A stretch of DNA of 64,000 bases, taken from contig CP002190.1 in the NCBI GenBank assembly GCA_000525675.1, positions 1,488,001 through 1,552,000 of the forward strand, read 5' to 3'. Source of the DNA: Bdellovibrio bacteriovorus W (GTDB lineage: Bacteria; Bdellovibrionota; Bdellovibrionia; Bdellovibrionales; Bdellovibrionaceae). Positions 9,651-17,796 of the stretch are shown in pieces. The notes under the pieces were generated by a model. It was not told where the DNA came from, searched no databases, and worked only from the letters and a program-made list of their open reading frames with translations. Position numbers and translations under genes: made by a program. Numbering within the stretch: position 1 is the stretch's first letter; every line of letters begins with the position of its first letter.

Positions 9651-10826
9651 GTGAAATTTCTAAAATCCATTTTTCTAGTATGTGCGTTGTTGATGATGGC
9701 TTCTACAGGTTTTACTCAACAAGGCGAGTTGGTAGATCGCAGTTTTGCTGGTTCGTCTAAGGCGAAGACTCCGCAAGAGGCGAGAAAAGAAATTCAGGAT
9801 GAGGCCGCAAAAGCCGTTTCTGAAGAAATCATTAAAGACTTAATCGGTGAAGAGCGTTTTTCTAAGAATCGTTCTGTCATTCAAAATAAAGTTATTAAGA
9901 ACTCAGCGAAGTACATTCCGTTTTCGAAACCTTCCCAACTTCAACAGAAGGATGAAGAGTTTTCGATGTCTGTTGAGATGAAAGTTTCTTTGCGCGATCT
10001 GAAACAGATCTTGCAAGATAACGCTCTTTTAAGCTCTACAGATGATATTCCTGTGGCCCTACCGGTTATTACCATTGTTGATCGCGTTCAGGGGAAAAGT
10101 TATCGCTGGTGGAATCCAAGTGAAAGAGAAGATCAGGCTTTCTTGACAAAAGAAGGTCGCGTTCTTGAAGACGGTCTGCGCACAGCTTTTTCTAAAAGCA
10201 ATTTTTATGTTCTTAAGCCCATCGAAGCATCTTTGGGAAATCGTATTCCTAATGATTTTAAAAATGATCGCGTCAATGCAGATGATGCCCAATTTTTATC
10301 TCAATACTTCTCAGCGCCTTTATTGATGGATGGAGTGATTCAATTCCAGAAGTCAGATAAGGATCGCAACTTCCGTATTGATGTGCGCCTATCGGTAATT
10401 CAGGTCAGTAATGGACGTGCAATTGCAGACGTATCAAGAAGGTATGAGACAGAGTCTGGACCTTTTGAGCGTGTAATAGATAAAAAATTTCGCGAAATTA
10501 TCGAATTAGCAAGTGCTGACCTAAGTTCGCAAGTTTTAGAGGCTTGGCAGCGTGGATCTTTGGGAACATCGGTATTGCGAATCACTTTGCGCGGTAAAGG
10601 AGCACCTGCGGCTACAGAGCAAGTGAAAGAAAGAATTCGCTCGCAGATCACGCAGATCAAAAGTATTCGTGAGCGTATGGTAACAGCGGATTCTGTGAGC
10701 TTTGAAGTGGATACATCAGCTTCTCCGGAAGAAATTACTGGTCGTATCGAAGCTTTGGATTTTGAAGGAAAAAAATTAGGGAAGATTTCTGAAAATCGAG
10801 ACGAAATCGTTCTGCAGTGGAGATAA
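9651..10826 (+). CDS. Exported protein with FlgT N-domain-like region
   Basis: A 391-residue protein with a signal peptide (KFLKSIFLVCALLMMASTG, cleaved near FTQQ). The start is placed at GTG 9651 because GGAGAGG lies 7 nt before it; an in-frame ATG at 9636 would overlap that SD. Residues ~30-130 (a helix rich in Ala and charged residues, then a block ending SLRDLKQIL) resemble the N-terminal domain of FlgT and similar envelope proteins, in which an 'EARKEIQDEAAKAVSEEII'-like helix follows a short strand. The remainder is unrecognised. The stop is followed 1 nt later by a lipoprotein gene with a FlgT C-domain-like end, so the two probably work together at the outer membrane or flagellar base. 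The function is inferred. Confidence 0.55.
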   Translation: MKFLKSIFLVCALLMMASTGFTQQGELVDRSFAGSSKAKTPQEARKEIQDEAAKAVSEEIIKDLIGEERFSKNRSVIQNKVIKNSAKYIPFSKPSQLQQKDEEFSMSVEMKVSLRDLKQILQDNALLSSTDDIPVALPVITIVDRVQGKSYRWWNPSEREDQAFLTKEGRVLEDGLRTAFSKSNFYVLKPIEASLGNRIPNDFKNDRVNADDAQFLSQYFSAPLLMDGVIQFQKSDKDRNFRIDVRLSVIQVSNGRAIADVSRRYETESGPFERVIDKKFREIIELASADLSSQVLEAWQRGSLGTSVLRITLRGKGAPAATEQVKERIRSQITQIKSIRERMVTADSVSFEVDTSASPEEITGRIEALDFEGKKLGKISENRDEIVLQWR

Positions 10827-10827
10827 T

Positions 10828-11754
10828 ATGAGAATTCTATCAACCCTTCTATCAGCTCTTTTTTTTGTTTCCTGCGTAGCCATTGATCGCGGAGGACCTT
10901 CTTTACGCCGTGATATTCGCGATGTGGATCAGCAGACACGAAGTGATGATGGAACGCCTAGAAAGCGCATGATCGTTTTGCCCTTCCTAGATCCTTCAGA
11001 GAAAAGACCTGAGGAACTTCGCAATAAAGCTCGCGCGGCTTTTATTTTAGATCTCAATCGCACTGGAGAGATCATTGCCTTAGATAGCCGTGATTTAAAG
11101 CTCGATCTTTCGAAGATGATGTCTGGAGATCAATACAAGCTGAACGAGATTGCAAAACAAGCGCAAACTCTGGGTGCAAATGCCGTTCTTGAAGGGCGTA
11201 TCTTAGATATTCGCATCAAGCGAAAAGCTGATAACGTGGGAATTGTACGTCATCTAGCTACAGAGTTTGAAGTCGTGGCTCAGGTGCGAGTTGTAACGGG
11301 ACGAACAGGTAAAGAAGTATTCAACACAGTAAAAACCGTGACCGTAGAAGAACAAGGTGTGCGTGTTGCTGAAAGAGTTGAAACGGATAAGTTTCTTGCG
11401 AACAATCCGGATATGATTCAAATGATCGTGAAAGATGCATTCTTAGATTTCACACCTCAGATCCTTGCGGCCTTAGAAAAGGTTTCTTGGGAAGGGCGAA
11501 TCGCAGCCATTAACGGAGACCGTATTTACCTGAACGTGGGACGTATTTCTGGTTTGCGTGTAGGGGATCTTTTAAAAGTCACAGAAAACGGTGACGATGT
11601 GTTTGACCCAGAAAGCGGTTCACATATTGGTCGAGTTCCCGGAAGACTTAAAGGAACCCTAGAGATTGTAAGTTATTTTGGTAACGATGGATCGATTGCA
11701 GTGATTCATTCAGGTTCAGGGTTTCGCGAAAATGATCGCGTTGAGCTTTACTAG
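10828..11754 (+). CDS. Lipoprotein with CsgG/FlgT-like domains
   Basis: A 308-residue lipoprotein: the signal peptide ends in the lipobox FVSC, giving an acylated Cys16. Residues ~45-200 (RKRMIVLPFLDPSEKR, then a helix and a ranking of strands) follow the fold of CsgG/FlgT middle-type domains, which start with a 'vaVlpF.d' strand. Residues ~220-308 (GRISGLRVGDLLKV, then DPESGSHIGRV and FRENDRVELY) match the FlgT C-terminal SH3-like domain that sits on the flagellar H-ring in Vibrio. It overlaps functionally with the preceding exported protein (1-nt gap). Bdellovibrio relatives have sheathed polar flagella, so a basal-body role is attractive but not shown. Confidence 0.6.
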   Translation: MRILSTLLSALFFVSCVAIDRGGPSLRRDIRDVDQQTRSDDGTPRKRMIVLPFLDPSEKRPEELRNKARAAFILDLNRTGEIIALDSRDLKLDLSKMMSGDQYKLNEIAKQAQTLGANAVLEGRILDIRIKRKADNVGIVRHLATEFEVVAQVRVVTGRTGKEVFNTVKTVTVEEQGVRVAERVETDKFLANNPDMIQMIVKDAFLDFTPQILAALEKVSWEGRIAAINGDRIYLNVGRISGLRVGDLLKVTENGDDVFDPESGSHIGRVPGRLKGTLEIVSYFGNDGSIAVIHSGSGFRENDRVELY

Positions 11755-11776
11755 GTAATTTACTCAAAAAGAAATT

Positions 11777-12280
11777 CTACTCAAAGGCCGTCTTTCCGAT
11801 GGCCTTTTGTGCTTTTAGGGCTCCACCGCAGCCGACCATAGGAAAATATCGAGTCATTTTATTTTTATAAAACGAGTGGGCGATTGTCATTTCATTCACT
11901 TCAGAGCTGTAGTTGCCTGCGAAGACAGCTTCGCCTTTTGGAGAAGTGATCACATAAAATGGTGGAACGAGTTCGCTAAACTCACCAAAGAGTCTCTCGC
12001 GATTCAGACGGCGCGAGGTGAAGCCTCGGTTGTTAAATTCCTTTTCATGGGTAACGAAGCTACCTATGTAAGCGATGTTTTCAACAAACTCAGACGAAGC
12101 ATTGCGATCCAATAAATAGTCAGAGATCGCTCTGCTATCATCAGACGATAGATCCAAGACGTGGGTGATAGTCCACTTCTCGGGAGTGTCGAATAAAAAA
12201 ACATATGTTCCCTGAATAAGAGTCATGCCAGCAAGACAGGCCAATACCCAAACGAACAAAAAGCCAGTGTATTTATGCAT
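11777..12280 (-). CDS. Hypothetical membrane-anchored protein
   Basis: Not recognised. From the ATG at 12280 the 167-residue product begins with a hydrophobic segment (residues ~5-30, FLFVWVLACLAGMTLIQG) that is a signal anchor or uncleaved signal peptide. The rest is a small soluble domain with a PPFYVITSPKGEAVFAG strand pair and a C-terminal MVGCGGALKAQKAIG block that loosely recalls thioredoxin-fold ends, but I see no CxxC. In-frame starts at 12289 and 12349 are possible; none has a clear SD. The gene is convergent with the FlgT-like operon. Confidence 0.5.
   Translation of the reverse strand: MHKYTGFLFVWVLACLAGMTLIQGTYVFLFDTPEKWTITHVLDLSSDDSRAISDYLLDRNASSEFVENIAYIGSFVTHEKEFNNRGFTSRRLNRERLFGEFSELVPPFYVITSPKGEAVFAGNYSSEVNEMTIAHSFYKNKMTRYFPMVGCGGALKAQKAIGKTAFE
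11782..11809 (+). terminator. Hairpin terminator inside the end of the opposing gene
   Basis: AAAGGCC (11783-11789) pairs with GGCCTTTT (11801-11808), followed by a short T-run. It lies inside the last codons of the minus-strand gene ending at 11777 and would stop the plus-strand operon ending at 11754. Confidence 0.45.
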
Positions 12281-12454
12281 CAAACACATTCTTGTATGAA
12301 AATGAGCAAATCGACAGTTACTTTTGTGTAATAGACTGGCGTTGGGCATTTAGAGAATAGTTCAGGTCTTTGGTTGAAGACTTTAGACTTTGTTAAATTA
12401 GAGAAAAAACTCTAGAATTTCAGGGAGTTATATGGCCTTCGAGGCTTAAATAAA

Positions 12455-12484
12455 TTGAACTCGGTCATCGGAGGTTCGTATAAT
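12455..12484 (+). promoter_or_regulatory. Promoter of the thiolase gene
   Basis: TTGAAC, an 18-nt spacer and a perfect TATAAT, 46 nt upstream of the ATG at 12530. Confidence 0.55.
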
Positions 12485-12529
12485 ATTGAAGTTGCATAAG
12501 ACTATATACTTTTCAATTTGGGAGGTCCA

Positions 12530-13813
12530 ATGCGTGCCAATCAGAAAATGAGACCCGTTGCTATCTTAGCAGGATCAAGAACACCATTTACAAAATCTTC
12601 TGGTCTTTATTCTCGAACGTCGAACAAAGATTTGATGATCGCCACTTTGCGCGACTTGGTGGCAAAGACAAATCTTCAGGGCGAAGTTTTAGGCGATGTG
12701 GCCCTAGGCGCCGTGATGAAAAATGCCTCTGATTGGAATATGGCGCGTGAAAGTGTTTTAAGCTCAGGCCTTGATCCACACACTCCTGGGTATGATGTGC
12801 AAAGAGCCTGTGGGACTGGCCTAGAAACATCTGTGCACATAGCTCTTAAGATTGCTGCTGGACAGATGGAGAGTGGAATCGGCGGCGGAACAGATACGAA
12901 CAGTGATATTGTTGGGGTGCTTTCCCATGAGTTCACCTGGTCGATGATGGAGATGCAGAATGAAAAAACACTGGGTGGAAAGTTAAAGCGCCTGGCGCAA
13001 CTTAGACCCTCGGATTTAAAGCCTCGTTTTCCGAATGTACAAGAGCCCCGCACGGGACTCTCTATGGGAGAGCACTGTGAGTTGATGGTGAAGGATTGGA
13101 AAATCACCCGTGAAGCTCAAGATGAATTAGCTTACTTGAGTCATATGAATGCAGCTAAAGCTTATGATGCAGGATTCTTCAAGGATCTAGTGTTTGAGTT
13201 TAAAGGAGTCAAGAAAGACACGTTCTTAAGACCTGATACGACCATCGAAAAGCTTGCTAAGTTAAAACCTGCTTTTGATAAAACCGGAACGGGAACTCTG
13301 ACCGCTGGAAACTCCACTCCTTTAACGGATGGAGCTTCTGCAGTTCTTCTTGGCAGCGAGGAGTTTGCAAAGAAGCATGATCTCCCAGTAATGGCTTACT
13401 TGGTAGATGCAGACTACGCAGCCGTTGATTATGTAAATGGCGAGGGTCTTTTGATGGCACCCACAAGAGCTGTGGCTCAGCTCTTAAAAAGAAACAATCT
13501 GACTTTGCAAGATTTTGATTATTATGAAATCCATGAAGCTTTTGCGGGCCAAGTGCTCTGTACTTTAAAAGCGTGGGAAGATGAAGAGTATTGTCGAACT
13601 AAACTCGGAGCAGAGAAAGCATTAGGTTCTATTGATCGTTCTAAATTGAATGTGAATGGAAGCAGCTTGGCCTTAGGGCACCCCTTTGCTGCCACAGGCG
13701 GAAGAATACTTGCGACGGCAGCAAAACTGCTTAAAGAAAAAGGCAGTGGACGAGTTTTGATTTCTATCTGTACTGCAGGTGGAATGGGTGTTGTGGCGAT
13801 CGTTGAAAGATAG
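12530..13813 (+). CDS. Acetyl-CoA acyltransferase (thiolase), FadI-like
   Basis: Cleaves 3-ketoacyl-CoA (or condenses acetyl-CoA). The 427-residue protein has the complete thiolase catalytic set: the nucleophile Cys94 in QRACGTGLE, the His in the HEAFAGQVL motif and the second Cys in ICTAGGMG near the C-terminus, plus the NVNGSSLALGHPFAATG signature. Length and spacing fit the longer FadI/trifunctional-beta branch better than PhaA. The start is the ATG at 12530, 5 nt after GGGAGG; an upstream TTG at 12518 would overlap that site. The hydrolase gene begins 3 nt downstream, so they share an mRNA. It probably serves fatty-acid degradation, perhaps of prey lipids (inference). Confidence 0.9.
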   Translation: MRANQKMRPVAILAGSRTPFTKSSGLYSRTSNKDLMIATLRDLVAKTNLQGEVLGDVALGAVMKNASDWNMARESVLSSGLDPHTPGYDVQRACGTGLETSVHIALKIAAGQMESGIGGGTDTNSDIVGVLSHEFTWSMMEMQNEKTLGGKLKRLAQLRPSDLKPRFPNVQEPRTGLSMGEHCELMVKDWKITREAQDELAYLSHMNAAKAYDAGFFKDLVFEFKGVKKDTFLRPDTTIEKLAKLKPAFDKTGTGTLTAGNSTPLTDGASAVLLGSEEFAKKHDLPVMAYLVDADYAAVDYVNGEGLLMAPTRAVAQLLKRNNLTLQDFDYYEIHEAFAGQVLCTLKAWEDEEYCRTKLGAEKALGSIDRSKLNVNGSSLALGHPFAATGGRILATAAKLLKEKGSGRVLISICTAGGMGVVAIVER

Positions 13814-13816
13814 GAT

Positions 13817-14674
13817 ATGGATTTGTCTGTTGCGCAAAAATTATGGTTATTAAGAGTGCGAGTGGCTTCGGTGGTTTTCCCCAGACGCTCTGCTCAGTGG
13901 GCGGAGGAAATTTTTTTAACGCCGCAAAGAGTTCAACGACCAGATTCTGAACGACTTTGGTTTGATAATGCTCGCAAGAAAACATTATCGGGCGGCATAG
14001 CTTCTTATGAGTGGGGTCCGGAAGCAGGGCCTATTGTACTTTTAGTTCATGGCTGGAGTGGTCGTGGCACTCAATTAGGGGCCTTTGCAGAGGTCTTAGT
14101 TAAACGTGGCTACCGTGTCGTGGCGATTGATGGGCCAGCTCATGGGGCCTCTCTGGGAGAGCAAACCAACGTAGGGCAGTTTTCGAACTGTATAGTGCAA
14201 GTTCAAAAAGAGTTGGGACCCTTTGAAGCCGTGGTCGCGCATTCATTTGGAGCTGGTTGTTCTGTGCTGGCGGTCATCAAGGGAATGCAAGCCAAAAAAT
14301 TGGTTCTTATTGCAGGTCCTTCGCACTATGAAAAAGTCATCCAGAACTTTTTGCGCATGCTTAAGATGACCGAGAAGGCCGAAAGATTTTTTTACGAAAG
14401 TCTTGAGAGAAAAGTGGGGATGAAAGCTTCTGATATGAATGTCGGAGCTTTAGGGCATGAGGTACTGAAAGATCACTTGCGTGTGATGGTAGTACATGAT
14501 CGAGATGATAAAGAAGTTCCTTTCTCTGCAGCAATGGCTATTCAGACTGCGTGGCCAGAGGTTCAGGTTTTTGAAACTATGGGACTTGGGCATAGAAGAA
14601 TTTTAAAAAATCCTGAAGTGGCATTAAAAGTCGCTCAGTTTATTTCTGAAGAAGCATCGGAGGCTTTACAGTGA
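13817..14674 (+). CDS. Alpha/beta hydrolase
   Basis: A 285-residue cytoplasmic hydrolase with the full triad: nucleophile Ser in AHSFGAG (~residue 143), Asp in VVHDRDDKEVPF and His in GLGHRR. The oxyanion-hole region LLVHGWSGRG and the strand GYRVVAIDGPAHGAS complete the fold. There is no signal peptide. It is cotranscribed with the thiolase (3-nt gap) and overlaps the rhodanese gene by 4 nt (GTGA). The substrate is unknown; ester or thioester hydrolysis linked to acyl-CoA metabolism is one reading of the context. Confidence 0.85.
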   Translation: MDLSVAQKLWLLRVRVASVVFPRRSAQWAEEIFLTPQRVQRPDSERLWFDNARKKTLSGGIASYEWGPEAGPIVLLVHGWSGRGTQLGAFAEVLVKRGYRVVAIDGPAHGASLGEQTNVGQFSNCIVQVQKELGPFEAVVAHSFGAGCSVLAVIKGMQAKKLVLIAGPSHYEKVIQNFLRMLKMTEKAERFFYESLERKVGMKASDMNVGALGHEVLKDHLRVMVVHDRDDKEVPFSAAMAIQTAWPEVQVFETMGLGHRRILKNPEVALKVAQFISEEASEALQ

Positions 14675-14987
14675 AATATCTATTGAGTTTATTATTTGTA
14701 TTCTTGGCTGTCCCCGCATTAGCAAAAACGGTCGTCTTAGATGTTCGCACGCCAGAGGAATATGCCGAGGGGCATGTGGCTGGATCTTTAAATATTGATG
14801 TGACGAATAAAGACTTTGCGAAAAAATTAAAGAGCTAAATAAAGCAGACACTTATAAGATCTATTGCCGCTCTGGAAAAAGAGCTGGCAGGGCTTTGGAT
14901 GAAATGAAGACTCTAGGTTTTAAGGATTTGGAGAACCTTGGGGGATACGAAGATGCTCGTAAGACCCTTGAGAAAAAGGCTCCTTAA
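14671..14987 (+). pseudogene. Exported rhodanese-like protein, frame-broken
   Basis: GTG at 14671 (GGAGG upstream, 4-nt overlap with the hydrolase) starts a signal peptide (KYLLSLLFVFLAVPALA) followed by VVLDVRTPEEYAEGHVAGS, a rhodanese start. The frame stops at 14836-14838. Adding one A to the A6 run at 14821-14826 restores it: KKIKELNKADTYKIYCRSG, with the active-site loop CRSGKRAG, then LENLGGYED and a stop at 14985-14987 (about 105 residues, PspE-like, complete). So this is a whole gene with a single-base deletion, either real or a sequencing error. It would be a periplasmic single-domain sulfurtransferase. Confidence 0.8.
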
Positions 14988-15049
14988 TCCATTAAAATGT
15001 GATTGCCACGCTCTGGGGGATCGGTTAATAATAGATTTTCTTCAAGAAT

Positions 15050-15125
15050 GGTCTCTTAGCGCAGTTGGTAGCGCGTTTCCTTGACATGGAAGAGGTCACT
15101 GGTTCGAGTCCAGTAGAGACCACCA
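15050..15125 (+). tRNA. tRNA-Val (anticodon GAC)
   Basis: A full cloverleaf: acceptor GGTCTCT/AGAGACC, D-arm GCGC AGTTGGTA GCGC, anticodon stem TTTCC/GGAAG with loop TTGACAT, and T-arm ACTGG TTCGAGT CCAGT. The anticodon GAC reads GUC/GUU valine codons. The 3' CCA is encoded. Confidence 0.96.
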
Positions 15126-15263
15126 TTTTTCTTCGTTATAGCTTATAAATCTCCCCCTTCATTGGCACTTTATCGAGTGACAAAAGTTAAGTTCAGCCAA
15201 GTTCAATCTAGTTTTGCATTGATTGTATTTCTAAATGTTTCCAAAATATTTTCGGAGGTTCAG

Positions 15264-15878
15264 ATGATTGATTTTTACACAGCAGCGACCCCTAATGGTC
15301 AGAAGGTTTCCTTGATGCTTCATGAGTTGGGCGTTGAGTTTAAAGAGCACAAAGTAAATTTAGCAGCTAACGAGCAGAAAACTCCTGAGTTTTTAAAGAT
15401 GAATCCGAATGGCAGAATTCCTGTGATCGTGGATCACGAAGGACCTTTTGGAAAAAAACAAACGGTCTTTGAGAGTGGAGCTATTTTATATTATCTAGCT
15501 GAAAAGTATGGCCGTTTTTTTGGTAATAACTTGAGTGAAAAAGCGGTTGCCATGGAGTGGGTGATGTTCCAGATGGCGGGAATTGGGCCTATGTTCGGAA
15601 ATCTTTATTACGGCAAGAACTCGTTAAAACCTTTCAATCCAGCCTATGTAGCACGTTTTCATAAGGAGTCCGCGAGATTGATCTCTGTCATGGAGATGCG
15701 TTTGCGTGAGACGACTTATTTAGCGGGGCATGCTTATACCATTGCTGATATGACTACATACCCTTGGATACGTGCTATGGGCGGAATGTCGCCTGAGCTT
15801 CTTAACGAAGCCCCTGCGGTTCGTCGCTGGATGGCGGCGATTGCAGATCGCCCTGCGGTAAAGAAGGCTCTGGCTTAA
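15264..15878 (+). CDS. Glutathione S-transferase family protein (nu-class-like)
   Basis: A 204-residue two-domain GST. The thioredoxin-like N-domain begins IDFYTAATPNGQKVSLMLHE, where the TPNGQK block is typical of the YghU/YfcG (nu, Ure2p-like) class, whose catalytic residue is the Thr/Asn here rather than Ser/Cys. NPNGRIPVIVD carries the cis-Pro and FESGAILYYLAEKYG the glutathione-binding Glu-Ser. The all-helical C-domain ends DRPAVKKALA. The start is ATG 15264 after CGGAGG; the frame stays open further upstream but without an SD. The 3' end overlaps the convergent ttcA by 77 nt. Confidence 0.88.
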   Translation: MIDFYTAATPNGQKVSLMLHELGVEFKEHKVNLAANEQKTPEFLKMNPNGRIPVIVDHEGPFGKKQTVFESGAILYYLAEKYGRFFGNNLSEKAVAMEWVMFQMAGIGPMFGNLYYGKNSLKPFNPAYVARFHKESARLISVMEMRLRETTYLAGHAYTIADMTTYPWIRAMGGMSPELLNEAPAVRRWMAAIADRPAVKKALA

Positions 15879-16647
15879 GTCCTTTAAAATCCCACAGCTC
15901 TTGGTCCATCAACTGACTTGGTTTGATGTTGCTAAGAGCTGTCTGGATGGATGCGTAAATATTAGGAATTTCTTTTTCCAAATCACGCACAAGTTTTTTA
16001 ATTCTCTGTCTTTTAAGGCCATCTTGAGAACCACAAAGATTGCACGGAATAATCGGGATCTCCCAAGCGGCTCCAAGTTCTTCAATATCTCTTTCCGACA
16101 CGTAACATAATGGGCGCACTAAAATATTTCTACCATCGTCAGAGCGAAGTTTCGCCGGCATAGCTGCAGTCGTTCCAATATAGAATTGATTTAATAGTGC
16201 CGTATGGACGATGTCGTCTCTATGATGCCCAAGGGCCATTTTTGTAAATTTATTATCGTAGGCAAAGTCATAGAGAATAGCACGACGAAGGCGAGAACAA
16301 AGAGAGCAGTAAGTCGCCCCTTGAATTTTTTCTTTAACGATAGAGTAAGTGTCACGCTCTAATACATGCAGACGAACCCCGAGGTTCTCAATCCATTCTT
16401 TAAAACGAGTGGCATCAAAACCAGGTTGCTTTTGATCTAAGATGGCCGCTTCAAGAACGAACTTTCTTTCAGAGCGTTTTTGAATTTCAGTCAAGAGTGC
16501 CAGAAGAATGCTAGAGTCTTTTCCTCCAGACACGCAGACCATGATCTTGTCGCCGTCTTCAATCATATTGAAGTCGTTCAGTGCTTGAACAATTTGTTTA
16601 CGCAGTTTGACTGCTAAGGGATGATTAAAATCAGGAGTGTTTTTCAT
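15802..16647 (-). CDS. ttcA: tRNA 2-thiocytidine biosynthesis protein TtcA
   Basis: Adds sulfur to cytidine-32 of tRNA using ATP and a 4Fe-4S cluster. The PP-loop SGGKDS is at ~40, and the cluster-binding Cys pairs CSLC (~117) and CNLCGS (~203) are present, with GHHRDD between them. The core ends near residue 255; the last ~25 residues are Pro/Ser-rich and are simply the antisense of the GST gene's C-terminal coding, so they may be a dispensable extension. It is 281 residues long. It overlaps the upstream mscS-type gene by 17 nt, implying coupled translation. Confidence 0.93.
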   Translation of the reverse strand: MKNTPDFNHPLAVKLRKQIVQALNDFNMIEDGDKIMVCVSGGKDSSILLALLTEIQKRSERKFVLEAAILDQKQPGFDATRFKEWIENLGVRLHVLERDTYSIVKEKIQGATYCSLCSRLRRAILYDFAYDNKFTKMALGHHRDDIVHTALLNQFYIGTTAAMPAKLRSDDGRNILVRPLCYVSERDIEELGAAWEIPIIPCNLCGSQDGLKRQRIKKLVRDLEKEIPNIYASIQTALSNIKPSQLMDQELWDFKGLKPEPSLPQGDLQSPPSSDEPQGLR

Positions 16648-17686
16648 GGTGCTGACTCTTATCTGAAATATCTAAGACTTGTCGAGATAATTTAATATTG
16701 GCTTGGTAAAGAGCCTCAATGCACTTTGAATAGACCTTATCGCCAATGCCAAATTGAGCGCCATAGGCATCGATAAAGTAATAAATCTTCACTTCTACCC
16801 AATGTTCATTGGCGTCGCTGATATAAGCTCCAGGGGAAGGGATTCCGCGGATCTCGCCAATACCGGCAACGGTTTTTTCAAGAATCTGCTTGGCCAAGTC
16901 GATATTTTCACCATAGGCAATTTTAAAGATCTGACGACGCACGATAGGGCTCTCTGGCGGAGAGAAGTTAGAGATCATGGCATTGGCCATAAAACGATTA
17001 GAGAGCGTTATAAGCTCTTCAGAGAAGCCTACTAAGGTTGTTGAGCGCCAAGTGATCTCTTTGACTTGCCCCGTGGTTTTTTGCAAGCCACTGGCTACTT
17101 CAAGCCAGTCTCCAATTTCAAAATTTCGATCGACCTGTAAGGATATCCCCGCAAAGAGATTTCCCAAGGTATCCTGAAGCGCAAGACCTAGAATGACCGA
17201 AGCTGCGGCCGATGTTGCTAAAAGAGGACCAACCTCTAAACCAAAAACTCGTGCAATCCCCCAGAATAACAACACGGTGGAGAGCAAAAGAGAGAAAATA
17301 TTCACAAGCAGGAGCGGGACCCCGTGCTTCATAGAGCCTAAAAAAAGATATTGTAGGACTATAAGGCGGCAACTACGAACAAAGACAATATTCCCCCATA
17401 GGAAGGCGAGCAGGGCGATGTAGGGGGTGACTTTTCCAAAGCCCGCGATCTTGGCCTCAGACGTTTGTAAGAAGATGAAAGTCGCGTAGAGGAAGCTTAA
17501 AATCACGTAGTGACGCATCAGTCGATTGAAGTGATGGCGCAATTTACGATGTCTGTCCTCTGAAGCTTCCTGTAAAAAGAATCGATAAAAAATCCAGGTT
17601 AGAGCAATTAGAAGACCTAAAAGTATAAAAGCCTCTAATTCTAAAATTCCATAAAGTGCTTCGATATTGATGAACTTATCTGCCAT
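16631..17686 (-). CDS. Mechanosensitive ion channel, MscS family
   Basis: A 351-residue inner-membrane channel with four or five hydrophobic segments in residues 10-190. The pore-lining TM3 and the start of the beta-domain are clear: SAAASVILGLALQDTLGN followed by LFAGISLQVDRNF and IGDWLEV, the family hallmark. The cytoplasmic vestibule follows (TTLVGFSEELITLSNRFM). It releases solutes on hypo-osmotic shock, a stress a predator meets on entering or leaving prey (inference). GAGGGA lies upstream of the ATG. Cotranscribed with ttcA. Confidence 0.9.
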   Translation of the reverse strand: MADKFINIEALYGILELEAFILLGLLIALTWIFYRFFLQEASEDRHRKLRHHFNRLMRHYVILSFLYATFIFLQTSEAKIAGFGKVTPYIALLAFLWGNIVFVRSCRLIVLQYLFLGSMKHGVPLLLVNIFSLLLSTVLLFWGIARVFGLEVGPLLATSAAASVILGLALQDTLGNLFAGISLQVDRNFEIGDWLEVASGLQKTTGQVKEITWRSTTLVGFSEELITLSNRFMANAMISNFSPPESPIVRRQIFKIAYGENIDLAKQILEKTVAGIGEIRGIPSPGAYISDANEHWVEVKIYYFIDAYGAQFGIGDKVYSKCIEALYQANIKLSRQVLDISDKSQHHEKHS

Positions 17687-17796
17687 GGCGAATTCCCTCA
17701 GTCGTAAAGCCAGTATAGTGACGAAGTTCTAGGCTAGTCGAGTCTAAAAGTAATTTTTGGGGTCAATCTTGAGCACGAGCTTCCGATACGCCCTCT

